Source: Serripes groenlandicus (taxonomy: Eukaryota; Mollusca; Bivalvia; Cardiida; Cardiidae). From it: a DNA stretch of 64,000 nucleotides. Position 1 is the first letter of the stretch, and every line of letters starts with the position of its first letter. The DNA lies in contig JASEVX010000003.1 in the NCBI GenBank assembly GCA_031761405.1, positions 148,524,555 to 148,588,554 on the forward strand. The letters are read 5' to 3'. Under the pieces are notes generated by a model. The model saw only the letters and a list, made by a program, of their open reading frames with translations. It had not been told where the DNA came from and searched no databases. Positions 21,397 through 32,194 of the stretch are shown here, in pieces. The position numbers and the translations under genes are program-made.

Positions 21397-22555
21397 TCAC
21401 CCAAAGCTACCATCCCGAGGTTGCCTATAACCGGACTGCCTATCAAATAGGTGTCCCCCCGAGAGCAGTGAATCCCCATGAGATGGGTAATGCTGATCCC
21501 GGTAGGCCTGTCTAACACCTAACGGTTCCATAGTATGGACCGGTGGCTGGTATTGAGGGGCAGCGTATTCTCTAGCGACATACACTGTCCCCCCAGGGGA
21601 AGAAAAAGATTTTCCGTAACCCTTATACCCGATGGAAGACAGAGGAATAATCGAACCCGGTGCACTACCTGGGTTGTAATCATTCTGATTCTGTAGTGGA
21701 GCAGAGATCGATCGATAATTGGAATCAATCCGGTCTATCACCACAGAACCCGTGCATGGACGCGCCATGCTTACATAGCCGTCCGGCAGTGTAGACGAGG
21801 CATTGAAAAATGCCTGACTACTCGGTCGCCCTGTGTTTACATAAGACACTGGTGTTTGTGTCGTATTCACAGGCGTGACCGATTGGCTCGTAGCACCATA
21901 ATGAAATGGGCTACTGACCTGATGCGGCATGGCTACATGCGCGCTATTTTGGCCAGTCGTCGAATCAATTAAGATAGTCTGACTGCCAGGATGAATCGTT
22001 GCTAAATGATCAACCTTTTGCCTGGCTGGGTCCTTGCAATAAGACCTTTGCCCTGTCGCATCACGGCTACGTGAGCGACTACCTGGTCTAGTCATGGCAA
22101 CGTGACTGACTGGCCCAGTCCAGTCCAACCCGGACTGACTGGTGACAGGTCGCGTCATTGACAAATGACTCCTCTCCGGTTCCCCGGTGACCTGACGTGC
22201 CTCGGTATTTGGGTTTTGTTGCTCAGCCCAACACAACCCAGGTTGACTATGCATAGGCAGGAGTGAAGCTGCACTATACAAAGTCTCCGGAACACTACGT
22301 CCCCCGACGTAGGTAACCGGTACTCTGCAGCTGTCCGAAGACCGCTGTAGCTCAGAGTATGGTGTCGGATTGGTACAACCTGCGGTTTCCCGGAAAGCTA
22401 CCAAAGGCACTCCTTCTTTCGAAGGCCCAGCCATGACACCAGGCGACAGATGGTGAGGTTCAGCGGTTAAATGTTCCAGCTGAGCATTTTCCCCGCTGTT
22501 TCCGTACGGTTTCTGAAGTTTCCCGACGGAGCAACTCTCACCCAAAGCTACCATC
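20266..22555 (-). repeat. 1.15-kb tandem duplication inside DIRS gag
   Basis: 20266-21413 and 21414-22555 are direct copies. For example, CCCGAGGTTGCCTATAACCG occurs at 20266 and 21414, and TCGAAGGCCCAGCCA occurs near 21279 and 22420. Identity by eye is high, with scattered substitutions and small indels. The offset is about 1148 bp. Confidence 0.9.
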
Positions 22556-22908
22556 CGAATTTCCTCAGCGCGCGGAAAAACGGTTGTGTTGAGCGGAGAA
22601 GAAGGCTCAGCATTGCCCTTCGAATGGCTCAACACCGTTGCAGAGTCCGGTTGGGAGAACCCCTCGAACTCTGCCTCACTCGATGAAGATAAAGGCACCC
22701 TCTTAGGGGTCTTCTTTATCTTCCTGCTTTTACGAGTCTTACTCCGCACGACCTTTTTCCAAATGGAAATAGGCCATGTCGAGCAGTACTCGCAAGGTGA
22801 AGCCTGTGTGCATTTGGTGCACACAACGCAGGTCGGATGCGAATCCCATAGGTGCACAGCATGACCACATGGGCTCCGCATCCCTTCACCAGTGATTGAC
22901 ATAGACAT
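21397..22908 (-). CDS. DIRS gag-like ORF1, N-terminal 503 residues
   Basis: The longest open frame of the window. The start ATG at 22908 is followed by MSMSITGEGMRSPCGHA. A cysteine/histidine cluster comes next (CGHAVHLWDSHPTCVVC, then CTKCTQASPCEYC), as in the short zinc-finger-like N-terminus of DIRS gag proteins. A basic stretch (VVRSKTRKSRKIKKTPKR) follows at about residues 53-70, then a serine-rich segment and a long low-complexity region with degenerate repeats around 'MTRP..S' (HLSMTRPVTSQS, HVAMTRPGSRSR, HVAMPHQVSSPF). The frame runs through one copy of the duplicated segment and stops just past the junction, because the duplication length (about 1148) is not a multiple of three. Probably structural/RNA-binding in the family; not functional here. 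Confidence 0.75.
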   Translation of the reverse strand: MSMSITGEGMRSPCGHAVHLWDSHPTCVVCTKCTQASPCEYCSTWPISIWKKVVRSKTRKSRKIKKTPKRVPLSSSSEAEFEGFSQPDSATVLSHSKGNAEPSSPLNTTVFPRAEEIRMVALGESCSVGKLQKPYGNSGENAQLEHLTAEPHHLSPGVMAGPSKEGVPLVAFRETAGCTNPTPYSELQRSSDSCRVPVTYVGGRSVPETLYSAASLLPMHSQPGLCWAEQQNPNTEARQVTGEPERSHLSMTRPVTSQSGLDWTGPVSHVAMTRPGSRSRSRDATGQRSYCKDPARQKVDHLATIHPGSQTILIDSTTGQNSAHVAMPHQVSSPFHYGATSQSVTPVNTTQTPVSYVNTGRPSSQAFFNASSTLPDGYVSMARPCTGSVVIDRIDSNYRSISAPLQNQNDYNPGSAPGSIIPLSSIGYKGYGKSFSSPGGTVYVAREYAAPQYQPPVHTMEPLGVRQAYRDQHYPSHGDSLLSGGHLFDRQSGYRQPRDGSFG

Positions 22909-23370
22909 TATTCAATATACTCACCAAATACAAGACTAAATAAAATTGTTATTATTTATCTATATCCACGCCACGGGGACAACGGAAGCTTGGACACGTA
23001 TATTGAAATAAATTTTTGTTTCAAAATTTTTTCACAAATCTTGAATAGAACAGTCAATAATTCATACAGCAATAGTTAATGTACTATCGCTAACAGGGTA
23101 GGGAAAAAGTATTGAAAACAGCACGACTTCCGCACCCGAAGACGGTAACTGAAATTAGCGGGTGGGGTAATCCACGTGCTTCTCAGAGTATCGTCCGCTA
23201 CAAAACAATAAATACAGCAATAAAGTAAATAATTTACGGCTGTGACGTTAATGCAGACAAAATAATTGGACAATTAAATGATTATAAGGCAGGGCCTTAT
23301 AAAACAAAAGAGTTAATTGAAAGAAATAAATAATATAAATTTTCTTATCGACTACTCCGGTAAATCCAAA
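22909..23370 (-). other. DIRS leader between terminal repeat and gag
   Basis: AT-rich, about 460 bp, no ORF. It lies upstream of gag on the minus strand and would contain any promoter of the element, but I see no definite motif. Confidence 0.5.
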
Positions 23371-23534
23371 AATGAAAAGTGACTACCCGCTCACGTGCGC
23401 GCCTGTACTTCCGGGCGGCCGTGTATGTCACGGATACGTGAGGGATATGCTAGCGTGGGCGTTTTTTTTGGATAATTAAGGTGTATAGAGATGATATATC
23501 AGGTATTAAATGACTGGTAATGTATTTTTGATAT
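23371..23534. repeat. DIRS terminal repeat (5' side of the element)
   Basis: AATGAAAAGTGACTACCCGC at 23371 through TGACTGGTAATGTATTTTTG and ATAT at 23534. It is the inverse complement of the repeat at 17028-17178, plus its own outer 13 bp that match the internal complementary region. Confidence 0.92.
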
Positions 23535-25216
23535 AACAAGAGCTGTCGGAGGACAGCGCGCTCGACTATTCCACCGCTTATTTAAGTTACCGAGATAATG
23601 GACTCTAATGTAGTTGCATGCAAAACATTAACCACAATTTCTTAGTGGGTGATAATTTGCATTATATGCAGGATAGTGTTATTTAACATGATTATTTTCA
23701 TAGGTTTGATGGTTAGATGGTTCAATGGAATGCATCAAGTAGTTACTAAGATATGGACTCTTAATGTAGTTGCACGCAAACCTTTAACCATAATTTCTAA
23801 GTAAAAAAAGGGCAACAATTTGCACCATATACAGGATAGAGTTATCTTAATTGGTTGTGTTTATAGTTGTACAATTGGGAAAGGTTGTATAAAGTTTCAA
23901 TACAATTGTTCAAGTTGTTACTGAGATTACACTCTAAATGTAGTTGCAAAACTTTAACCAGAATTTCTAAGTCCAAAAAGGTCCATAACTTGCATAAAAT
24001 GCTGGTTGGTAAGGGCTGTATAACGTTTCAATGCAATGCATCAAGTAGTTACTAAGAGATGGTCTCTTTATGTAGTTGCATGCAAAACTTTAACCAGAAT
24101 TTATAAGTCCAAAAAGGCCATAACTTGCATAAAATGCAGGATAGAGTTATCATACTTGATAATCTACATAGGTGTGATAGTTGGGTAGGGTTGTATAAAG
24201 GTTCAATGCAATGCATCAAGTATATACTGAGACGTGGACTCTTAATTTAGTTGCACGCAAAACTTTAACCAGTATTTCTAAGTAAAAAAAGGGCCATAAC
24301 TTGCATAAAATGCAGAATAGAGCTATCATACTTGATAATCTACACAGGTGTAATAGTTGGGTAGGGTTGTAGAAAGTTTCAATGCAATGCAGCAAGTAAA
24401 TACTGAGATATGGACTCTTAATTTAGTAGCACGCAAAACTTTAACCAGAATTTCTAAGTAAAAAAAAGTGCCATAACTTGCCTAAAATGCAGGATAGAGT
24501 TATCTAACTTGTTAATCTACATAGGTGTAATAGTTGGGTAGGGTTGTATAAAGGTTCAATGCAATGCATCAAGTATATACTGAGATATGGACTCTTAATT
24601 TAGTTGCATGCAAAACTTTAACCAGAATTTCTAAGTAAAAAAAGGGCCATAACTTGCATAAAATGCAGGATAGAGTTATCTTAGATGATAATCTACACAG
24701 GTGTGATAGTTGGGTAGGGTTGTAGAAAGTTTCAATGCAATGCATCAAGTAAATACTGAGATATGGACTCTTAATTTAGTTGCACGCAAAACTTTAACCA
24801 GAATTTCTAAGTAAAAAAAGGGCCATAACTTGCATAAAATGCAGGATAGAGTTATCTAACTTGATAATCTACATAGGTGTGATAGTTGGGTAGTGCTGTA
24901 TAAAGTTTCAATGCAATGCATCAATTAAATACTGAGATATGGACTCTTACTTTAGTTGCACGCAAAACTTTAACCAGAATTTCTAAGTAAAAAAGGGCCA
25001 TAACTTGCATAAAATGCAGGATAGAGTTATCTAACTTGATAATCTACATTGGTGTAATAGTTTGGTAGGGTTGTAGAAAGTTTCAATGCAATACATGTAG
25101 TATTTAAGAACTTGCATGCAAAACCTTAACCAAAGTGTGACGTGGACGCCGACGCCGACGCCGACGCCAGGGTGAGTAGTATAGCTCTCATATTCTTCGA
25201 ATAGTCGAGCTAAAAA
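23535..25216 (+). mobile_element. armed tandem-repeat element, family F2 (GCTCGACTATT arms)
   Basis: Head AACAAGAGCTGTCGGAGGAC, arm GCTCGACTATT at about 23560; right end with a GACGCCGACGCCGACGCC linker (25148-25168), stem TATTC TTC GAATA, inverse arm AATAGTCGAGC and TAAAAA. The core is a tandem array of about 175 bp (about nine copies, TTTAGTTGCACGCAAAACTT / GGGCCATAACTTGCATAAAA), with starts near 23594, 23755, 23929, 24061, 24235, 24412, 24588, 24764 and 24940. It abuts the DIRS terminus directly. Confidence 0.85.
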
Positions 25217-25322
25217 TGAGCTAAACCAAAAACCTTAACCGGACGACCACGCCGCCGCCGACGACGACAGGGTCATGACAATAGTTCTCGTTTTTTTCAA
25301 AAGTCAAGCTAAAAAACATTAT
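25217..25322 (+). mobile_element. armed-element right-end remnant
   Basis: AACCTTAACCGGACGACCAC, a GCCGCCGCCGACGACGACAG linker, then TTTTTTTCAAAAGTCAAGCT and AAAAAA. This is the F2-style right end without its left side. Confidence 0.6.
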
Positions 25323-25950
25323 TTCTGTTTAGCTGACCTAATACACGATATTTTCATATTTGTCTCAATTGTCACTTTGAAAAGATCATAGTAAAATAAC
25401 ACAAACAAATCTATCTAAACCAACCTTATTTTATATTCATCGTCCAATCGATCAATTTATACAGTCTATAGCATCATTAAAATTGGAAGAAATACATGCA
25501 ACACTGTGAGAAAAGGATTAAATTGCTTAACTAAGAACAATTTCTTCGTTTCGTACTACACTTTCAAAAGTTATCAAAATTTATCTAGATCAGGTAAATG
25601 AATAACCCATTTCCACAGTCATGTAGACGCATTTTGAAAACATTGTGGCAAAATACTCATTAGGAGTAATATGTCCTATTGTAGTCATTTATATGGATTT
25701 TTTCATATTGTTGCCTAGATGTATTTAGTTTTCTGCTGCAGATTTGTTGCATATGGGACAGGGTTAAACAATGTCTGCAGATTCCATTACAGAAAAGTTC
25801 AGTAGACATGTAATTATAACAAAAACATTCCAGAATCATCTTATATCCATCACATTTACCTTCATTCAGCAATTATTATATTTACATAATAACAGCTAGT
25901 ATGTATCATACTGACTCATCTTATCTGATGTATATATATAATATCAATGT
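25323..25950. other. intergenic with decayed MITE-A pieces
   Basis: MITE-A-like blocks at about 25490-25580 (GAGAAAAGGATTAAATTGCT) and 25602-25768 (CCCATTTCCACAGTCATGTA to GCATATGGGACAGGGTTAAA). No gene recognised. Confidence 0.5.
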
Positions 25951-26887
25951 TTAACCCTTTCGATACAGACAAATTTTGAAATTACTACAGTATAGACAAT
26001 TTTTTAAAACATCCTTGCAAGATGAGAAATTGCTCTTTTCAATAACTGCACTTATAATTTCATATTTGTGTGTAGATGTTATCAGAGTGGTCCATTGCAT
26101 ATTTGTCATAATTGGGAAATTGCACATAAAAGGTTAGGTTGACGAAATAGCAAACAATTGCGTTGCATATTAACATGTGATGACTAACTTTAATAACATC
26201 AATAACAACATAAATACTAAATTCTATTTTCTATATTTAGCATTGTGAATGTCCTACATGAAACATTAATATATGACTTAGATAATCGCGGTCTATAATG
26301 ACCAATCTTCAAACCAAGCATTGTTGACCACACTTCCGGACATTCTTAACAACTGCAACAACTCTTTGGTATGTCACTTACAGGGTTTCCGCTGTAATTC
26401 GCCCAACATGCCAATGGCTGAAAAATGATTCGCCGTAAACTGTTGCTTTTTATACACGAAATTCCCTTTACTAAACTTCTCAATCTGGCAGTAAATCTGC
26501 ATAACACACAGCCGAAAACACAGTACACAACGAATCGTGTCACACACCAAGGTGATAACATTGGGGTAAACAGCGTATATTTTATCACCTACTCGTATCG
26601 GTTGTACTTTGATGTTTAATAATTTATTGAAACAACGACACACGCTGATGATTGTTTACAGTTTGCGCCTTATTGTTTATTAATAATATGTTAATCAAAA
26701 CTAATTAAGTATGTAAAAAAATCATCTAGGTAGCGCTTTTATTTATTACAAAAAAGAAGAAATCGGCAATTGAAAACAAGAGTGCCAGTGCCGCCACAAT
26801 CTACGCCGCCACAAAATATAAAGATCAAGATTGGTCCTTTTAATTATTGCTTTTAATATGTCTGTATACATAAGCTCAAAATGAAGT
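25951..26887. other. decayed MITE-A, then unrecognised sequence
   Basis: TTTAACCCTTTCGATACAGA at 25951 begins a MITE-A relic to about 26140. 26141-26887 shows no recognisable gene or repeat; overlapping short frames on both strands (26346-26643) have no known domain. Confidence 0.4.
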
Positions 26888-27080
26888 CTGTGAGACCAGT
26901 TAGCTTAGCTGGAAGAGACAGGGACCTGAGATCATGGTTGCCTGGGTAGTAGGTTCGATCCCTGCAAGGGCAGCCGGGTGTTTCCTTGAGCAAAAGAATT
27001 TATCCACACTTGTTCACAGTTGAAAGTCTTACTCTGCTTACAAGCCTAGCTGACTTTGGTATTAACTAAAGAAAATAGGA
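26888..27080 (+). mobile_element. tRNA-derived SINE, forward
   Basis: A tRNA-like head on the plus strand: TTAGCTTAGCTGGAAGAGAC (A box) and GTAGTAGGTTCGATCCCTGC (B box, 26945-26966). A non-tRNA body of about 110 bp follows, including AAGTCTTACTCTGCTTACAA and GCCTAGCTGACTTTGG. The end is not sharp. Distinct from the GTTTAACGCC-tailed SINEs elsewhere. The anticodon region does not fold into a convincing functional tRNA. Confidence 0.65.
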
Positions 27081-27129
27081 TACATATAAACAGAGATAGA
27101 ACCCTATAGAGGCTTCCAATATGAAAGTA

Positions 27130-28082
27130 GGTCAAATGGCAGTGTCGATATGTATCCTTTTTTCCTTCTGAGCAGAACTCTTGCAAAAATCACTCAACCG
27201 GATAATCCCTGCTTTATGCACTTCTACCTGTTTGGAAACTTGAGTTGCGTCCTCAAGTGAATATGCTATAGAGACCAAGTTTCGAAAGGCATGAACTATT
27301 GCAGAAATTGCTGAACCGGAAAATCCCTGCTTCATGCACATCTACCCATTATAGTAATGATATTGACCAAGTTTTGAAAAGATTCAGTCAGAAACGTAGG
27401 AAGAGTTGCGTTCACAAGCCGCAATATCAATCAGCTACAGAGACTAAGTTACAAGGGACATAAATCTTGCAAAAATCAATGAACCGGAAAATCGCTGCTT
27501 CATGCACATCTACCCATTATAGTCATGACATTGACCAAGTTTTGAAAAGATTCAGTCAGAAACATAGGAAGAGTTGTGTTCACAAGGCTGCAATATCAAT
27601 CAGCTACAGAGACTAAGTTTCAAGGGACAAAAATCTTGCAAAAATCAATGAACTGGAAAATCGCCGCTTCATGCACATCTACCCATTATAGTAATGACAT
27701 TGACCAAGTTTTGAAAAGATTCGGTCAGAAACATAGGAGGAGTTGCGTTCACAAGGCTGCAATATCAATCAGCTACAGAGACTAAGTTACAAGGGACATA
27801 AATCTTGCAAATATCAATGAACCGGAAAATCGCCGCTTCATGCACATCTACCCATTATAGTTATGACATTGACCAAGTTTTGAAAAGATACGGTCAGAAA
27901 CGTAGGAGGAGTTGCGTTCACAAGAAATGGACGTACGTCCGGACCCCAATATACGACCGCCTCCGGTATATTATTTAAAGAGGGTAACACAGTTAGTAAC
28001 ACTAAACTTCCGGCTACAACGGACCGACCAACCGCCATGTGCAAAGCAATATACCACCCTCTCTTTTTCGAAGGGGGCATAA
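27130..28082 (+). mobile_element. tandem array with an armed-type right end
   Basis: About five 165-170-bp units (CTTCATGCACATCTACCCAT, TTGACCAAGTTTTGAAAAGA, TATCAATCAGCTACAGAGAC), with CTTCATGCAC words near 27330, 27498, 27667 and 27836. A non-repeated stretch (27927-28050) leads to CCCTCTCTTTTTCGAAGGGG and GCATAATAAT, a hairpin-plus-A/T end of the armed type. No left head was found. Confidence 0.65.
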
Positions 28083-28112
28083 TAATATAATAATAATATA
28101 ATAATAATATAC
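28079..28112. repeat. AT-rich microsatellite
   Basis: Repeating ATAATAATAT words directly after the array's right end. Confidence 0.85.
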
Positions 28113-29261
28113 TTTATTTAAAGAGAAACTTCCCTGTGGCCCTCAACAATGAACATCAAAACAAGTAATACAGTGAAACAATTTTTCTATTATATATATA
28201 GTTTCAATTGGGTGTTTTCAACAATGTCTCACTTTATGCCTTACAATTAGTGATACCTGGTTTATATATTTGGTTAAGCAGCGGGTAGCCAAATAGAGAA
28301 TATCTTAATGTTATCTCTGTACAATCCTTTAAGCAGACGGCAAAAAAGAAAATCTGTATTTTCATTTCAAGTCATCCATTATAATATGTCAGGGAAAATG
28401 AACCTTCTCAATGGGGATTCTGAAGCTTAGTTACAAAATAGTGAGAATATGCTCTATGAAAACCAACAATACTTTTTTGCTAACAGTGTAGATCCAGATC
28501 AAGTGGTTCATCTACCCAGCTATAGATCTGGCTTTGCTCAGTTTCCCAATTACAGGTTTCAAAAAGCTTCAGTAAAACTGCTGAATTTGGACCAGATTTC
28601 GTGGATATGACGGCAGCTCTTTATCTACACATGTCTTAACTTAATTTAAACCCTATCCCACCTGTAGACGCACTTTGACAAATCCGCAGCAGATTGTCTT
28701 TTGAAAACATCATGGCAAAAGGAGAGTACCAACAATAATGCCAACTAACGATTTCAAAAAACAAAGTATGCCAGCGATTTGGAGCTCATTTGGATAGAAA
28801 TTATTGTAAGTGTTATATGAATGAGTACAATGATTAATCCATTCCTTATTTAGTCTAGAACACGTATCATACCTGCACTATGCAAACATTCTCTCTTAAC
28901 ACTTAAAAAATGTCACTGCAAACCAATATCATTTATCTTTCATAAATGATTTCAATGACGGTAAGACATGAACAAGGAGGGCTTTGTATTTTTTGTTACT
29001 TTGAGCATTATTATATATTGTCCATATGATTTGAAATATCAGGGCTTAATAGGGGATAGGGGCTTAATATGGATCACTAAATATTGTTAATTGTTAAGGT
29101 TTTTACAGAATTAATCGTAATTAACTAGCTATGCACTTTCAGCATTTACAGTTACTCAACATGCACACATCATAAGAGTGAATATAACTTACTGTTTACT
29201 TAAAAAACTTGTTTTGCACGAAAAACCAATTTGCATAGATTAAATGCACCATGATTTCTTA
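28113..29261. other. intergenic with one MITE-A left half
   Basis: AACCCTATCCCACCTGTAGA at 28647 to GGCAAAAGGAGAGTACC at about 28731 is a truncated MITE-A left half. The rest is AT-rich and unrecognised. Confidence 0.45.
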
Positions 29262-29947
29262 ACCCTTTCCTTCATACAGATGCCTCTGCAGCAGATGACT
29301 TTGAAATCATTAGCAATTCTGCCTTTTGTCACAATATTTTCAACTTTATTCAATTAATGTTCTTTCATTGAAAGAGGGTTTCCTTCCCAGGCGAAATGAA
29401 CACCATGGTTGACCATGGATACCACGGTATTTTCTGTTGACCATGAACTACCATGAACAGTCATGTTTTTCCATGGTTTTACAAGTCAATTACCATGGTT
29501 CAACCATTGACACAAATATTAACCATGGTCAACCATGGTCATGATCAAGTTTAACCATGGTCATAAAAAATATTAACCATTGTCAGGAATCAAGGTTAAC
29601 CATGGTCAACCATGGTAATAAATGTCCTCAAGCTTGATCATAGTAGAAATTATTCTGCTGGTTGATTTGCCAGTTATGTCAGAATGTGTTCTCTATCTGC
29701 TGTTACACTGCAAGAACTTTGTAACAATATTTTTTAAATATTAATGGTTTTATTTGGACTCTAAAAAAATGTTTATGGTGCCATTTAACATAACATGGTT
29801 TTCAATGGTAGAAAATCCATGGTTGTACAGTGATGGTATATATCATGGAATACATTGAAGAATACCATGGTTTTTCGCCTGGGATATTTTTGACTAAACA
29901 TTTTCAAAGTCGGCTGCTACAGATTTGTTGTCTGTGGGAAAGTGTTA
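29262..29947 (-). mobile_element. MITE-A carrying a nested palindromic element
   Basis: The left end is TTAACCCTTTCCTTCATACA (29262) with GCAGCAGATGACTTTG. After the nested insert (29386-29883) the MITE resumes at ATTTTTGACTAAACATTTTC and ends GTCTGTGGGAAAGTGTTAA (29947). Confidence 0.75.
29386..29883. mobile_element. CCATGG-rich foldback element nested in MITE-A (type 1)
   Basis: Inverted ends CCCAGGCGAAA (29386-29396) and TTTCGCCTGGG (29873-29883). The interior is dominated by ACCATGG/AACCATGGTC words in both senses (for example ACCATGGTTGACCATGG), which are self-complementary. No ORF. The host sequence closes across the insertion, but I could not fix the target duplication. Confidence 0.75.
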
Positions 29948-30617
29948 AATAATCAGGGAAATACTGGTAAATCACAGGGATGTCTAGATCATTAACCATT
30001 AGTCTACCAGCACTACCAGTGAATCTATCCTGATACCACCTGTATACTGCTGAATCAGTGACTTCCATTTCTTGATTCGAGTTTAACGCTTTTTTCAACA
30101 GTATTTCAGCTGTAGTAGGGTGGCCAAACATGTGTCCTGTCTTTCTTACATCAGTACTAAACACATTCTTTACAGTAACAGGTAACCTAACCGGCTATCC
30201 GACATTTTCACAATGACTTTTGTCAATCATCAGAATGAATAAATGGCCTTGCTCCCGGATCCAACTGAGCTATCATGGCTCGAGATCTAACAAACCTGTT
30301 TAAGATTATACTCTGATGTGATTGAATAACAAATCCTAGATCAGACAGCCGACCTTTAAAATTAGAACCAAAATATAACAGACAAGAAAATCAAGCAATT
30401 AGTGTCATGAAGCCTGGAATTAGCTCTGTAATCACAGAATGTTTATACTCATTCCCCCTCAGAGAAGAAACATTCCCAGGTTTCTGCAGCAGCCAACTTT
30501 GAAAATATTTTGAGAAATGGAGAAACTTTAAAATTAGCAATTTCTCCTTAAATCTAATTTTTTTTTTTATTTCTGGCAGAGGATTGTGTAACAAGCACTT
30601 TCAGAGGATTGGATATA
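29948..30617. mobile_element. SINE relic and MITE-A relic
   Basis: 30085-30290 reads CGCTTTTTTCAACAGTATTT, GACTTTTGTCAATCATCAGA and a tRNA-like end near 30285 (minus strand), which is a decayed GTTTAACGCC-class SINE. 30455-30590 keeps the TTTCTGCAGCAGCCAACTTT and GCAATTTCTCCTTAAAT blocks of MITE-A. An 86-codon minus frame (29904-30164) crosses both and is probably chance. Confidence 0.5.
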
Positions 30618-30830
30618 TTAACCCTTTCCATACTGCAGACGCATTTTGACACAAAAACAGCAGGCTACTTTTGATAACATTGTGGCCAAAGGTGAATTTT
30701 TTTTGGCCACAATGTTTTCACATTTATTTAACAATAAGAGTAAGCTATATTTTATGGAGATTTTTCCGGTTTTTGTCACTATATTTCAAAGTCGTCTGCT
30801 GCATATTTGTTGTATGTTGGAAAGAGTTAA
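30618..30830 (-). mobile_element. MITE-A
   Basis: TTAACCCTTTCCATACTGCA to TTGTATGTTGGAAAGAGTTAA. The inner region is altered (TTTTTTTTGGCCACAATGTT). Confidence 0.7.
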
Positions 30831-31938
30831 AAGTCAGTACATCAGATGGAACATAAGATATAGATTAATTGCCTTTCGAAAGTGAAAATCCTTTGCTTTA
30901 GTATCCCTCTTTACCTGATACCAACATCATTTGAAGCATAGGAAGCAGTCAACAATTGAAAAAAAAACATTGTGGGAAAAGGAGATGCGTGTATTGTCAA
31001 AAACAGTGTCTCCATTTTCCACATTGTTTTCAACTTGGTATCAATAGAACACTTCCTAAGCAAACATTTATTTTCAAACAGTCAACACAGGTAAACTGTC
31101 GAAGAAAGTATTTCATGCAAAATGTTGACTATGATTGCAATGCTGTCATGTCCAGAGAGCGTATAAATTTACATGCAGATCGAGTCTTTAAATGCATCTG
31201 CAGTGCAGTATGCCTGAAAAAAATGTTATTTTGCTACAATGTTTTCAACTCTATTCAATCATTTTACTTTATTTTTAATTTTATAGGGATTTTCAATAAT
31301 TTCCCCTCTAAGTCGTCTGCTGAAGATGTGTTGTATACATGTGGTACAGGATTAAAGACAAAAATCAAGTCAAAATGAAGATGATATATTTACCTTCAAA
31401 GTTAACCATCCCTCCTGTATTTTCCGTGCAGATAATATTGTCAATTAATAATACCGTATTGCCTGTTTCACCAGGGAACCAACCACAAAGAATGCACACT
31501 GCACTTACAAATAAAGTTCAGTTATCCTCACAAATCTAAACACACTAATAGTCAGAGGTACAGTTAAAACAAGTTGTCTCTGTTTACAACGTTCACCTTT
31601 ACTGCAAGTTGTCAATGACAAGCATAGATTGTTGTCTGTTAGAGCACTTTGTATTGCAATCTGATTCACAGCAATGATGTGATTGTCGAATCACATAAAA
31701 GTAAACAACATCTCTATATTCACAGGATGTTCACCTTTCTGACATTTTCCAATGACAACCCAAGATTCTCACTAAAAGCAATGTCTCACCGAGATGATTT
31801 TTTGTACTACTACAGAATGTACAATAACACATGATACAGTGGATGCAGTACGTTTTAGCTGATGTGATTGTTCGATCACATACACTGGTGTGATAGCTCA
31901 GCGTTTATTTCCAATAGCAAATAGTTCACAGTCAATCC
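30831..31938. other. MITE-A relics, then unrecognised sequence
   Basis: 30930-31050 and 31215-31352 are MITE-A halves (GTGGGAAAAGGAGATGCGTG; TTTGCTACAATGTTTTCAAC; AAGTCGTCTGCTGAAGATGT). A 140-codon frame (30956-31378) crosses them and is chance. 31353-31938 contains two similar palindromic words (GTGATTGTCGAATCAC at 31680, GTGATTGTTCGATCAC at 31864) but no gene. Confidence 0.5.
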
Positions 31939-32156
31939 TTTACCCTTTTCCACAAACAACAATTCTGCAGCAGACGACATCAAAAATGTAATGGCAAAAA
32001 CATGAAAAATCTCCATAAATAAGGGTTTAATTATTAAAAGGAGTTGGAAAACCTTGTGGCAAATGGAGGAATTGCTCATTATGAGCAATTTTTCCTTTTG
32101 CCACAAAGTTTTCAAAAGTCTTCTACTGTAGAGGCGTCAGAATTGGAAAGGGTTAA
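31939..32156 (+). mobile_element. MITE-A
   Basis: It begins TTTACCCTTTTCCACAAACA with the CAATTCTGCAGCAGACGAC head and ends AATTGGAAAGGGTTAA. A perfect inner stem is present: GAATTGCTCAT / ATGAGCAATTTTTCC. Confidence 0.75.
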
Positions 32157-32194
32157 CTGGCTCAGCACATCTAAGAATGTCCTTCACTAACTGA

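Larger units (their letters stand above)
16982..23534 (-). mobile_element. DIRS-like tyrosine-recombinase retrotransposon, complete ends, dead coding region
   Basis: Inverted terminal repeats (about 150 bp; 17028-17178 against 23371-23521, one mismatch seen) flank minus-strand gag and reverse-transcriptase remnants. An internal complementary region at 17224-17321 is made of the inverse complements of the two outermost ends placed side by side, the hallmark of DIRS1-type elements, and this fixes the boundaries to within a few bases. No target duplication is expected for this class. Order on the minus strand is gag, RT, tyrosine-recombinase fragment. Stops and frameshifts make it non-functional. 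At 6.55 kb it is long, because gag contains a 1.15-kb duplication. Confidence 0.92.

Noticed and set aside
21397..22908. Gag ORF as a host gene with a zinc finger
   Set aside because: It lies between DIRS terminal repeats, upstream of a DIRS-type RT on the same strand.
26895..26970. Functional tRNA on the plus strand
   Set aside because: A and B boxes are present but the acceptor stem and anticodon arm do not pair convincingly, and a SINE-like body follows.
30956..31378. 140-codon plus-strand ORF as a gene
   Set aside because: It crosses two decayed MITE-A copies and its peptide just translates their conserved blocks.
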